Assembly (NCBI GenBank): GCA_002431915.1
Contig: DJEP01000040.1
Span: 18,741-48,231 of the forward strand
Reading direction: 5' to 3'
Source of the DNA: Lachnospiraceae bacterium UBA5895
GTDB taxonomy: Bacteria > Bacillota > Clostridia > Lachnospirales > Lachnospiraceae
DNA: 29,491 nucleotides
Of this stretch, positions 15,166 through 23,271 are shown one piece after another. The first letter of the stretch is position 1. Each line of letters begins with the position of its first letter. The notes beneath the pieces are model-generated. The model ran no database searches, was not told where the DNA came from, and worked only from the letters and a program-made list of their open reading frames with translations. The position numbers and the translations under genes are program-made.

Positions 15166-16395
15166 CTACATGGTGATATATTTGTCGAAATCGCTTCGTA
15201 CCGCAACGGCAGCAGCGCTTTTCGCCCCCGGCAGTTCATCCCGATTCAGGAAAATGATATGAAACCGGAAGGAACTGGGGCGGAAAGAATATTTGTACAG
15301 GGTATCCGTGAACAGATCCCGGTATTTCTGATGGACAAAATAGGGAGCATCTACGAGAATACATTCAGGACGAACCAGGTTGTCCTCATTGGCGATAGCG
15401 ACACCGAGATACAGGATCACATCCCGGATGAGCTCGTCGATTGCCTCGTCATGGGTGGCGCTGTCCATCAGCTGTTCCTCGGAAGGAAGAGCATCCCCGC
15501 AGAGGGAATACAGATAGGGAGCACGTCCGGAGACGGCAGCTGCCTGTGCCTGCTCCTTCAGGGCACGGATGCCGGCGAGATTGTTCAGACTGCCGGTACT
15601 GCCCCAGGGTCCGAAGGGCATCTTGGGATCCATGATCATATAACCCAGCTCGCCGGCACCTACCGGGGAGCTGGACAGAGAAAAATCATTCTTCGCAAAC
15701 GGTGAGGCAATACCGATGGAAACGTACAGATAGAAAAACGAGGGTACCTCCTTAAGCTGATCACGGAGAAAAAGCTGCGCAGCCAAAGCTCGGGAGGAGG
15801 CGTCATTTTCTATGGTAATCGGCCCGGTGTAGCCGGTCAGCTTCCGTAAATCTGTCACAACATCCTTGTCATACCATCCGAACTGACGATGTGCCAGCAA
15901 TTTCCCGGCTTCGGAATCGATCAGACCGGGGAGGCAGACGCCGATGCCACAGATCCGATTCGAGGGAACGACGGTGGACTGGAGGGCTGCCTGCACCAGA
16001 CGGGCAGCGGACTGCAGTACTTCGTGATATTCCTTATACATGGTATTGTCGATGCTGGTATAGACCATGGCTCCGCGGTAATTGCAGATGCAGACACTCC
16101 GGGAGAGCTGTGTGATCTCCAGACCGATAAAATATCGGGAGTCCGGTACGATATCCACAGGCAGTGCGGAACGTCCGGGGGTCATGACCACGTTGTCCCG
16201 ATCCTCGAATAAAATGCCGTTCTGAAGCATGGCATTTACATTTGTAGTTATAGTAGGAAGCGTCAGATGCAGATCTTCCGCAATAGAAGAGCGCAGCACC
16301 GGTCCCCGCAGATAAATGATCTTGCGGATGGAGGACTGATTTTCCTGTTTCAGACGCATCATATTATTTCCTTTGGATGAACTTGAAGATGCCAT
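15166..16395 (-). CDS. ROK family transcriptional repressor (NagC/XylR-like), zinc site lost
   Basis: This 409-residue protein has an N-terminal winged helix (about 15-75; QENQSSIRKIIYLRGPVLRSSIAEDLHLTLPTITTNVNAM is split here as the DNA-binding helices) followed by a ROK sugar-kinase fold (GVCLPGLID, ENDASSRALA, SPVGAGELGYMIMD). It probably represses the divergent sugar operon and itself through the inverted repeats at 16420-16594, with a sugar inducer. The ExGH motif reads GELGY, and the usual CxCGxxGCxE cluster is replaced by FGPWGSTGSLNN, so all four zinc ligands are missing. An alternative start at M12 has AAAGGA upstream, whereas M1 is preceded by AGGGGG. It has no gene downstream of it before the terminator. 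Confidence 0.92.
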   Translation of the reverse strand: MASSSSSKGNNMMRLKQENQSSIRKIIYLRGPVLRSSIAEDLHLTLPTITTNVNAMLQNGILFEDRDNVVMTPGRSALPVDIVPDSRYFIGLEITQLSRSVCICNYRGAMVYTSIDNTMYKEYHEVLQSAARLVQAALQSTVVPSNRICGIGVCLPGLIDSEAGKLLAHRQFGWYDKDVVTDLRKLTGYTGPITIENDASSRALAAQLFLRDQLKEVPSFFYLYVSIGIASPFAKNDFSLSSSPVGAGELGYMIMDPKMPFGPWGSTGSLNNLAGIRALKEQAQAAAVSGRAPYLYSLCGDALPSEEQLMDSATHDEAIDELIRDVILYLGVAIANEDNLVRPECILVDAPYFVHQKYRDLFTDTLYKYSFRPSSFRFHIIFLNRDELPGAKSAAAVAVRSDFDKYITM

Positions 16396-16419
16396 TTCTC
16401 AATTTCCCCCTGATACAAT

Positions 16420-16444
16420 GCTTATTTAAAATAATTAACTATAT
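16420..16444. promoter_or_regulatory. Degenerate ROK operator O1 over the repressor promoter start
   Basis: GCTTATTTAA (16420-16429) and TTAACTATAT (16435-16444) are spaced by 5 bases, with the same 10-5-10 layout as two better sites to the right. The right half matches the consensus TTAATTAAGC in only 6 of 10 positions. It overlaps the -10 and the expected start of the repressor promoter, so it would serve autoregulation. Confidence 0.5.
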
Positions 16445-16471
16445 TATAGATATGAAAAATCTGCCAGTCAA
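16443..16471 (-). promoter_or_regulatory. Sigma-A promoter of the ROK repressor gene
   Basis: On the minus strand TTGACT (16466-16471) and TATAAT (16443-16448) are separated by exactly 17 bases: 5 of 6 and 6 of 6 consensus matches. Transcription would start near 16436, inside the degenerate operator. Confidence 0.85.
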
Positions 16472-16509
16472 TAACACCCGCCAAATTTTGTGATTTTCTA
16501 CCAAAAATA

Positions 16510-16534
16510 GCTTAATTAAATTGTCTAAATAAGC
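16510..16534. promoter_or_regulatory. ROK operator O2, just upstream of the sugar operon -35
   Basis: GCTTAATTAA (16510-16519) and CTAAATAAGC (16525-16534) form an imperfect inverted repeat with a 5-base centre. It ends 2 bases before the -35 of the GH3 operon promoter. The same arms recur at 16570-16594. Confidence 0.7.
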
Positions 16535-16536
16535 AA

Positions 16537-16565
16537 TTGCAAATGATATATGCCGGTACTATAAT
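16537..16565 (+). promoter_or_regulatory. Sigma-A promoter of the GH3/ABC sugar operon
   Basis: TTGCAA (16537-16542) and a perfect TATAAT (16560-16565) are separated by 17 bases. Start of transcription would be near 16572, inside operator O3. It is flanked on both sides by inverted repeats. Confidence 0.88.
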
Positions 16566-16569
16566 GGTG

Positions 16570-16594
16570 GCATAATTAAAAGAATTAATTAAGC
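16570..16594. promoter_or_regulatory. ROK operator O3 over the sugar operon transcription start
   Basis: GCATAATTAA (16570-16579) and TTAATTAAGC (16585-16594) form a 9-of-10 inverted repeat with the 5-base centre AAGAA. It begins 4 bases after the -10 element, a position expected to block the promoter. Its centre is 60 bp from the centre of O2. Confidence 0.78.
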
Positions 16595-16635
16595 AGCAAA
16601 AAACAACTGCGTGAAATGGAGCATAAGAATAAAAG

Positions 16636-18333
16636 ATGATCGATTTAAAAGCAAAACCATTTTACTTAAGTGATGATGACATTGCATGGGTCCGGGAGAC
16701 ACTGGACGGCATGACTACAGAGGAGAAGGCGGGACAGCTGTTCTGCGTCCTGCTGAAAAATGACAGTCAGGATACCTTGGATTATGTATTTAACCTGATG
16801 AACCCGGGCGGATTCATGTACCGGATCATGCCGACACAGAATGCTGTGAGAGCGACCGGACAAGTGATCCGCCGCAGTAAAGTATATCCTCTGATTGCAG
16901 CCAACCTGGAAAAGGGCGGCAACGGCATTGTAGAAGAAGGAACCCTGGTAGGATCTCCCATGGAGATCGCTGCTACCGACGACGAAGCAATGGCGGCGAA
17001 GATGGCGGAAGTCTGCGGCAGAGAAGCCGGAGCGGTAGGCGCTAACTGGTCTTTTGCGCCGATTATCGATATCGACTCGAACTTCCGTAATCCCATCACC
17101 AACACCCGTACCTTTGGCTCCGATCCGGAGCGCGTAGCCCGCATGGGACTTGCCTATGTGAACACGATCCAGAAGCTGGGAATGGCAGCCTGCATCAAGC
17201 ATTTCCCCGGTGACGGACAGGACGAGAGAGACCAGCATCTGGTAACCTCCATCAACGATCTCGATTGCGAGACCTGGATGAATACTTACGGCATGGTATA
17301 TAAGAAGTGTATTGATGCCGGAGCCCTGACGGTCATGACCGGACATATCATGCAGCCGGCATGGGAGAGAGCTATCAATCCCGAGATCAAAGACGAAGAA
17401 TTAATGCCGGGAAGCCTGTCCCGCGAACTGTTACAGGGACTTTTACGAGAGCGCCTAGGATTCAACGGCGTCATCAGCACCGATGCCACGACCATGGCGG
17501 GTTTTATGCTGGCGATGGGCAGAGAACGGGCAGTTCCCGAGACGATTGCAAGGGGATGCGATATGTTCCTGTTTGCGAGAAATCTGGAGGAGGATTACCA
17601 CTTCATGCTGAAAGGCATTGAAGAGGGCATTATTACTCCCGAGAGACTGGATGAAGCAGTGACCAGAGTGCTGGCACTGAAAGCAGCCCTGGGACTGCAC
17701 CGTAAAAATACGGTGCCGGAGGCAGAAAAAGCCGGACAGATCGTCGGCTGTGCCGAACATAAGAAATGGGCGGCTGAGGTAGCGGATCGGGGAATCACGC
17801 TGGTAAAGGAAGAAAAGGGTGTATTACCGATCACACCGCAGAAATATCACCGGATCCTGTTATACCGCATCGAACCTACGGGAGAAGGCTACTCCATCTA
17901 TAAAGTAAGTCCGGCGATTGAGAAGATCAAACAGAAGCTGATCGCGGAAGGCTTTGAAGTGGACGAATTCGTACCACAGCCCTACGGAGAAGGCTTTACC
18001 ACCAAATATAACGATATGGTATCCAAATACGATCTGATGCTGTATGTGGCAAACCTGGCAACCAAAAGTAATCAGACGGTAGTCCGGATTGAATGGAAAC
18101 AGCCCATGGGAGCTGACTGCGGACTCTACATTAACGACGTGCCCACGGTATTCGTATCTCTGGAAAATCCTTATCATCTGCTGGATTTCCCGAGAGTAAG
18201 AACTTATATCAACTGCTATTCCGGTAATGACCAGACGGTGGATGCTCTGCTGGAGAAGCTGATGGGCCGCAGTGAGTTCAAGGGAAAAAGTCCGGTAGAT
18301 CCCTTCTGCGGAAAATGGGATGCACATTTATAA
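16636..18333 (+). CDS. Glycoside hydrolase family 3 enzyme, NagZ/Nag3 (His-Asp dyad) type
   Basis: This 565-residue protein has a GH3 N-terminal TIM barrel (about 25-350) and a C-terminal alpha/beta domain (about 375-565), the two-domain layout of Bacillus NagZ. The catalytic nucleophile is D283 in VISTDATTMAGF. The general acid/base signature reads KHFPGDGQDERDQH (188-201), so D199 and H201 keep the His-Asp dyad with the correct four-residue spacing, while the usual His and Ser/Thr in the signature are Asp and Gln. Dyad-type GH3 enzymes have been reported to work as retaining phosphorylases giving beta-sugar-1-phosphates. There is no signal peptide, so it acts in the cytoplasm on imported sugar. 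It is the first gene of the operon, with a weak ribosome site TGGAG somewhat far upstream. Substrate is unknown. Confidence 0.9.
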   Translation: MIDLKAKPFYLSDDDIAWVRETLDGMTTEEKAGQLFCVLLKNDSQDTLDYVFNLMNPGGFMYRIMPTQNAVRATGQVIRRSKVYPLIAANLEKGGNGIVEEGTLVGSPMEIAATDDEAMAAKMAEVCGREAGAVGANWSFAPIIDIDSNFRNPITNTRTFGSDPERVARMGLAYVNTIQKLGMAACIKHFPGDGQDERDQHLVTSINDLDCETWMNTYGMVYKKCIDAGALTVMTGHIMQPAWERAINPEIKDEELMPGSLSRELLQGLLRERLGFNGVISTDATTMAGFMLAMGRERAVPETIARGCDMFLFARNLEEDYHFMLKGIEEGIITPERLDEAVTRVLALKAALGLHRKNTVPEAEKAGQIVGCAEHKKWAAEVADRGITLVKEEKGVLPITPQKYHRILLYRIEPTGEGYSIYKVSPAIEKIKQKLIAEGFEVDEFVPQPYGEGFTTKYNDMVSKYDLMLYVANLATKSNQTVVRIEWKQPMGADCGLYINDVPTVFVSLENPYHLLDFPRVRTYINCYSGNDQTVDALLEKLMGRSEFKGKSPVDPFCGKWDAHL

Positions 18334-18375
18334 GCTTTACAAGTCTGGTAAGAACATAGGAGGCGAAACTTCCGT

Positions 18376-19887
18376 ATGGAAAAGCAACAGAACGAAATAT
18401 TTTTTGAAACAAAAGATCTGACCAAGAAATTCGGGGATGTCACAGCGGTGGATCATGTCAGCATGACCATCCGGACCGGAGAAATCCGGGGACTGATCGG
18501 AGAAAACGGCTCCGGTAAATCTACCATATCTTCCATGATCAGCGCCATTCATACCGTGACGGGCGGTGAAATGTTCCTGTATGGAAAGCCCTACAGTCCG
18601 AAGAATCCGGGAGATGCCAGAAAAAGCGGAATCACCATGATCGTGCAGGAAGCCGGAACTATTGACGGACTGAGCATTGCGGAGAATATTTTCGTGGGCG
18701 ATGAGAAACGTTTTTCGCATCACGGAATTATTGACAGGGCGGCAATGAACAGAGAGGCTGTCAAAGCACTGGAAAATATCGGAGTGACGGATGTGGATGT
18801 GACCAGACCGGCTGCTGCGTACGGCTTAGAGACCAGAAAACTTGTGGAAGTAGCCAAGGCACTGTATTATGATCCGATCCTGTTCATCGTGGATGAGACG
18901 ACCACAGCTCTGTCCCAGAGCGGAAGAACCACCATCTACCGCATCATCCATGAATTGCGGGACAAGGGAAAAGCAGTATTGTTCATTTCCCATGACCTGG
19001 AAGAACTGATGGAGAACTGTGATGTACTGACGGTGCTCCGGGACGGCAAACTGGTAGATACGATTGAAAAATCCGAATTTGATGAAAACCGTATCAAACA
19101 CTCCATGGTAGGCCGCGAGATCAAGGGAGATTATTACCGCAGTGATTATGACAGCTCCCACGGAGAGAAAATAACCCTGCAGGCGGAACATATTTCCAAC
19201 AGAGATCTGAAGGATGTCAGTATCACATTGCATGAAGGAGAAATCCTCGGACTGGCAGGACTGTCCGGGTGCGGAATGCATCAGCTGGGCAGAGCCCTGT
19301 TCGGGCTGGACAAGCTGACAGAGGGCAGGGTACAGGCATTCCGACCGGATGGCACCGAAGTTACGGTACACAGTGTGCAGGATGCATTGGACAGCAGTAT
19401 TGGTTATATTTCCAAAGACCGTGACAAGGAAGCGTTAGTGCTTCCCGCATCCATTAAGGACAATCTGGTACTTGCTAATCTGAACCGTATGGGAACCTTC
19501 ATCCTGCCGAAGAAGGAACGAGAGCACGCAAAAGAACAGATTGAATCCCTGGCAATCAAGTGTTCTTCCATGAATCAGGCAGTGGGAGAATTGTCCGGAG
19601 GTAATAAACAGAAAGTATCCTTCGGAAAGTGGATTGGCAACAAGTCCCGGATCATTATCATGGACAGCCCTACCCGAGGCGTGGACATCGGTGTCAAGAC
19701 CACCATGTATCAGCTGATTGCCCGGATGAAGAAGGAAGGCTATTCCATCCTGATCATTTCCGAGGAAATGCCGGAGCTGATCGGTATGTGCGATGAGATC
19801 ATGGTGATGAAAGACGGAAAAGTAACGCAGACCTTCAAACGTTCAGAGAACCTTTCAGAACAGCAGATTATTGAATATATGATTTGA
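18376..19887 (+). CDS. Sugar ABC transporter ATP-binding protein (RbsA/MglA/XylG type, fused double ATPase)
   Basis: This 503-residue protein carries two ATPase domains in one chain, as in CUT2 monosaccharide transporters. Domain 1 has Walker A GENGSGKST (42-50) and Walker B IVDET with E174, but its signature is degenerate (YGLETRKLVEVAKAL). Domain 2 has a degenerate Walker A region (GLSGCGMHQLG, 295-305), a good signature LSGGNKQK (406-413), and MDSPTRGVD, in which the catalytic glutamate is replaced by Ser431. Only the composite site formed by Walker A of domain 1 with the signature of domain 2 seems competent. It follows the GH3 gene by 42 bases and the permease gene follows by 10, so they are one transcript. 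Its SD is AGGAGG at 18359-18364. Confidence 0.95.
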   Translation: MEKQQNEIFFETKDLTKKFGDVTAVDHVSMTIRTGEIRGLIGENGSGKSTISSMISAIHTVTGGEMFLYGKPYSPKNPGDARKSGITMIVQEAGTIDGLSIAENIFVGDEKRFSHHGIIDRAAMNREAVKALENIGVTDVDVTRPAAAYGLETRKLVEVAKALYYDPILFIVDETTTALSQSGRTTIYRIIHELRDKGKAVLFISHDLEELMENCDVLTVLRDGKLVDTIEKSEFDENRIKHSMVGREIKGDYYRSDYDSSHGEKITLQAEHISNRDLKDVSITLHEGEILGLAGLSGCGMHQLGRALFGLDKLTEGRVQAFRPDGTEVTVHSVQDALDSSIGYISKDRDKEALVLPASIKDNLVLANLNRMGTFILPKKEREHAKEQIESLAIKCSSMNQAVGELSGGNKQKVSFGKWIGNKSRIIIMDSPTRGVDIGVKTTMYQLIARMKKEGYSILIISEEMPELIGMCDEIMVMKDGKVTQTFKRSENLSEQQIIEYMI

Positions 19888-19897
19888 GGTGTGAGAA

Positions 19898-20860
19898 ATG
19901 AATGCAATGAAATTTATAAAACAACATCGAAACAATATCGTCTGCTATGGCAGCCTGACGCTGGTATTTATCCTGTTTGCAATCCTCACAAAGGGCAAGA
20001 TCTATTCTGCGTACAATCTGAAGAGTCTGGTGGGACAGATGGTGGTGCTTATGATCATTTCCATCGGTATGATCTTCATGTTTGCCCACGGAACGGTGGA
20101 TATCGCTTCCGGAGCGGTGGCAGGTCTGTGTACCATGGTGATTACTCTGGTGTTGAATGCCACCGGCAATGTGCCGATATCGGTGTTGGCTTCCATAGCT
20201 ACAGCAGTGGCACTTTACCTGTTCATGTGGTTCGTCACAGCCTATCTGGGACTGATGAGTATCATCGCTTCCCTGGCGGTCATGTTCATTGCCAGAGGCA
20301 TGGTGACCTACATCCTGTCGCTGAATGACGGACGTATGAATATCACCCGGTACGATCTGATCCAGCCGTTAAAAAGCAATGTGGCATATGCACTGGTGGC
20401 GATGGCCATTATCGCACTGATCGGCATTGTGCTGTTCAACTACACCAAACTGGGAAAATACTGCAAGGCGATCGGTGATAATCCGGTGAGTGCGGAACAG
20501 TGCGGTGCAAAATTAAAAATTGTGAAGTTATGGTGCTATATCATTGCAGGCACCTGCGTCGGCCTGGCAAGTCTGTTCCTGCTGGCGCGAAGCGGTAATG
20601 TAGGTAAAAATATCGGCTCCGGCACCGAGATGGATGTCATGGTGGCAGTCATCCTCGGCGGCATGAACTTAAACGGCGGCTGCAAGAGCCGGATCGGAGC
20701 GGCAATCGCCGGTGTGATCACCTACACCTTACTGTCCAACGGACTTACGATCTCCGGTGTGAACCAGACCTATATCACACTGGTCAAAGGTATCATTTTC
20801 ATTGTTATCATTGGCATGACACTGCGACAGAACAAATCCATCGCAGAGATGCCCAGATAA
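19898..20860 (+). CDS. Sugar ABC transporter permease 1 (RbsC family)
   Basis: This 320-residue membrane protein has about ten transmembrane helices and the usual RbsC landmarks: GTVDIASGAVAGL near residues 65-77 (the family's G-I-D-L-S-V-G segment), the coupling-helix region DNPVSAEQCGAKLKIVKLW, GTCVGLASLFLLARSG, and VAVILGGMNLNGG followed by GAAIAGVITYTLLSNGL. It forms part of the membrane channel used with the double ATPase encoded directly upstream. A second, distinct permease gene lies beyond the binding protein, suggesting a heterodimeric channel. GAGGTGTGAG just before the ATG is the ribosome site. Confidence 0.94.
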   Translation: MNAMKFIKQHRNNIVCYGSLTLVFILFAILTKGKIYSAYNLKSLVGQMVVLMIISIGMIFMFAHGTVDIASGAVAGLCTMVITLVLNATGNVPISVLASIATAVALYLFMWFVTAYLGLMSIIASLAVMFIARGMVTYILSLNDGRMNITRYDLIQPLKSNVAYALVAMAIIALIGIVLFNYTKLGKYCKAIGDNPVSAEQCGAKLKIVKLWCYIIAGTCVGLASLFLLARSGNVGKNIGSGTEMDVMVAVILGGMNLNGGCKSRIGAAIAGVITYTLLSNGLTISGVNQTYITLVKGIIFIVIIGMTLRQNKSIAEMPR

Positions 20861-20893
20861 ATAGAGGTTTTAGAAAAGGAAGGAGTATTACTT

Positions 20894-22111
20894 ATGAAAA
20901 AGAAAATAATCAGCCTGATGATGGCAGCAGTACTGCCGGTTATGATGATGGCAGGATGCGGTTCCGCAGACAACACACAGAGCAGCAGCTCTGAGGCAGC
21001 AGGTACTACCGCAGCACAGGAGAGCGCAGCGGGAACCGCAGAGGCAGTAAACACCGAAAAAAGCGGTGACCCTTACAAGATCGGTGTGGTAATGTACCAG
21101 TGGACCGATTCCCAGGGCACCAACATTCAGAATTTCTGCAATTACCTGCAGGAGAACATGAACGTAGAGTTCGAGTATGAGTCTACCTTTTACGATGATG
21201 ACGCACAGGTATCCTGTGTAGAGAATCTGATCAGCTCCGGCTGTCAGGCAATCATCAGCGGATATGATACCAATATTGTGGCAGCTATGAGCACCTGTGC
21301 GGATGCCGGTGTATATTATGTGGTAGCTCTGGATCACATCACAGAGGACGACTTCGCAGGCGCTGATCCCGGACAGTATTTCCTGGGTGGTACCAAGCAG
21401 TTCGGCGGAGACCTGGCAGCTCTGGGTAAAGAGTACGCAGACGCTGTTGCAGATTCCGGAATTACCAACGTAGGCGGTATCTCTTTCCCTGCATGGGCAT
21501 TTTCCGATGCGCCTGAGATTTACACAAGCTTCCAGAGTGAACTGAAGTCCAAGAACATTGCAGTACAGGATCTGACCTTCACCTCCGGCATGACTTCTGA
21601 TGATGTACAGCAGAACACCAAGGATCTGATCAACCAGAATCCCGATATGGATGCTGTCTTCGGTATGGCTTCCGGTCTGGACTATGTATATCCCGCACTG
21701 CAGGGCAGCAATGTCAAGCTGATCGCCATGGGATATGATACCTCTGTAGAATCTCTGATGAACAGCGGTGCTCTGCTGGCAGCCGGCAACAATAACCACA
21801 CCCAGGCAATCGCAAGCTGCGTGGCAAGAGTTATCAACGCACTGGAAGGCAACAGCTATCCCGATGCAGCTGACGGTCAGTACAACGAAGGCAGCATTGT
21901 CAACGGTGTAGCAGGATATCCTGTCATTGGTACCACCGAAGATCTGCAGAACTATCAGAATTATGTAGTACCCGAGAACGGTGCAGACGGCTGCGTTACC
22001 GTAGAGGAACTGGAGAACTGCATTATCTCCCACAACGCAGATGCAACTCTGGCAGACCTGAACGCTCTGACCAACAGAAGCCTGTCCGATATCGTGGCAG
22101 CACGTCAGTAA
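20894..22111 (+). CDS. Sugar-binding lipoprotein of the ABC transporter (type 1 periplasmic-binding fold)
   Basis: The 405-residue product begins with a lipoprotein signal peptide: KKK, a hydrophobic core, and the lipobox MMAGC (18-22), so the mature protein is anchored through C22. A Ser/Ala/Thr/Glu-rich linker (23-58) precedes the binding domain, which starts at YKIGVVMYQW and shows the alternating beta-alpha pattern of PF13407 sugar-binding proteins (SGCQAIISGYDTN, VYYVVALDH, DAVFGMASGLD, KLIAMGYDTS). It captures the ligand outside the cell for the double ATPase and permeases. Codon use in this gene is richer in favoured codons than in its neighbours, in line with the high expression usual for binding proteins. 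SD AAGGAAGGAG is strong. A stable hairpin follows the stop. Confidence 0.93.
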   Translation: MKKKIISLMMAAVLPVMMMAGCGSADNTQSSSSEAAGTTAAQESAAGTAEAVNTEKSGDPYKIGVVMYQWTDSQGTNIQNFCNYLQENMNVEFEYESTFYDDDAQVSCVENLISSGCQAIISGYDTNIVAAMSTCADAGVYYVVALDHITEDDFAGADPGQYFLGGTKQFGGDLAALGKEYADAVADSGITNVGGISFPAWAFSDAPEIYTSFQSELKSKNIAVQDLTFTSGMTSDDVQQNTKDLINQNPDMDAVFGMASGLDYVYPALQGSNVKLIAMGYDTSVESLMNSGALLAAGNNNHTQAIASCVARVINALEGNSYPDAADGQYNEGSIVNGVAGYPVIGTTEDLQNYQNYVVPENGADGCVTVEELENCIISHNADATLADLNALTNRSLSDIVAARQ

Positions 22112-22126
22112 TTGAAGTTATGTACT

Positions 22127-22152
22127 CTGTGGCACCCTCAAAAGTGCCGCAG
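22127..22152 (+). other. Stable hairpin after the binding-protein gene (likely mRNA 3' stabiliser)
   Basis: CTGTGGCAC (22127-22135) pairs with GTGCCGCAG (22144-22152), 8 Watson-Crick pairs and one G-T pair around an 8-base loop. No T-run follows and the second permease gene begins 48 bases later, so a terminator is unlikely. Such hairpins often protect binding-protein mRNA and uncouple its level from the transport subunits (inference). Confidence 0.6.
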
Positions 22153-22200
22153 GGATTCAGATGGGCAGACTTACTGCTCTAAGATGGAGGAACGTAAACT

Positions 22201-23208
22201 ATGAGCAAGAAAACAGGATACTTCAAAAGGTATGCAATGACATTGTTGTTCCCGCTGGGAATGTATGCTGTATTTGCATTGATCACCCTGATTGTCGGAA
22301 ATGCATCCTTTTTCACAGGATACACGACGGAAGGCATCATCCATGATACGGTGGAAAATACCATTATAGCCCTGGCAATTGCAATCCCTTTGTCCGGCGG
22401 CAGATGGGATTTCGGTCCCGGTGCCATTATCATGCTGGGAGCGATTATCGGAGGCAATCTGGGCATGAAGCTGCATATGGGAACTTTCGGAGTGCTGTTG
22501 TGCTGCGTGGCAGCATGCATAGGACTGGCATTGATAGAAGCTGTTTTCTATGTGACATTACGTGTCCCCAACATGATCATTTCCATGGGTATCGTTATGG
22601 TATATGAGGCAGTCAGCGGACTGTTAAATAACGGTCTCGGTGTCAATTTCTATGCTAACGATACCGGATATACGCAGGAGCTGTTACGCATGAACCAGTT
22701 CCCTCTGGTTTATATTCTTCTGATCGTAGTGATGGCAGTGACCTGGTTCCTGCTATACAAGACCAAATTCGGATATGACACCAGAAGCCTGGGAGCGAAT
22801 GCCAAACTGGCAGTCAACGCCGGCGTCAATGAGAAGAAAAATATTATTCTGACCTATGCACTGGTAGGTGCACTGCTTGGCTGCGCTGCCATGCTGAGTG
22901 CCTGCAGCAGCAAAGTGGAACCTGCCAACAACTTAAGCTCCACCGGTCTGATGTTCGGTTCCATGGCACCTGTGCTGATCGGACTGTTTCTGGGAGGCTT
23001 TACCAATATGCCCTGGGGTATTTTCGTAGGAGCCCTTGGCATGGAAGTGTTCACTTACGGATTAAATGCCTTCGGCATCGACAGCTCCATCCAGACTATC
23101 GTAACCGGTATTGTACTGGCACTGATCATGGCTTATATTAATGACGGAGCCAGAATCTTACAGCTGGTAAAACAGTTGTTTGGATGTAAGAGCAAGGCAG
23201 CTTCATAA
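22201..23208 (+). CDS. Sugar ABC transporter permease 2 (RbsC family)
   Basis: This 335-residue protein is a second RbsC-type permease, clearly different in sequence from the first. It has about nine or ten membrane helices, the GGRWDFGPGAIIMLGAIIGG segment corresponding to the G-I-D-L-S-V-G region, the coupling region LGANAKLAVNAGVNEKKNI, and a C-terminal APVLIGLFLGGFTNMPWGIFVGALGME segment. The residues SACSSKVEP in its second half stand where the family usually has a G/A-R-rich element, so this half may be specialised. Together with permease 1 it could make a heterodimeric channel, as in LsrCD. GATGGAGG precedes the ATG. It is the last transport gene, followed by cytosolic enzymes. Confidence 0.92.
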   Translation: MSKKTGYFKRYAMTLLFPLGMYAVFALITLIVGNASFFTGYTTEGIIHDTVENTIIALAIAIPLSGGRWDFGPGAIIMLGAIIGGNLGMKLHMGTFGVLLCCVAACIGLALIEAVFYVTLRVPNMIISMGIVMVYEAVSGLLNNGLGVNFYANDTGYTQELLRMNQFPLVYILLIVVMAVTWFLLYKTKFGYDTRSLGANAKLAVNAGVNEKKNIILTYALVGALLGCAAMLSACSSKVEPANNLSSTGLMFGSMAPVLIGLFLGGFTNMPWGIFVGALGMEVFTYGLNAFGIDSSIQTIVTGIVLALIMAYINDGARILQLVKQLFGCKSKAAS

Positions 23209-23229
23209 AAAAGCGGTGTACAGAGTACC

Positions 23230-23247
23230 CGGTGTATACAGGCACCG
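23230..23247 (+). other. Short hairpin between permease 2 and esterase genes
   Basis: CGGTG (23230-23234) pairs with CACCG (23243-23247) around an 8-base loop. It is short, without a T-run, and may be only a processing or stability element. Confidence 0.3.
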
Positions 23248-23271
23248 TGATTGAAAAGCAGGAGAAGAAAC

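Noticed and set aside
16443..16594. TTAATTAA-rich stretch as a replication-origin or DnaA-box region
   Set aside because: No TTATCCACA-type boxes are present, and the AT-rich repeats are explained better as paired operator half-sites around two promoters.
20888..22033. Long open frame on the minus strand opposite the binding-protein gene
   Set aside because: The plus strand has a lipobox, a clear sugar-binding fold and a strong ribosome site; the antisense translation is Cys/His/Ile-rich without any family motif.
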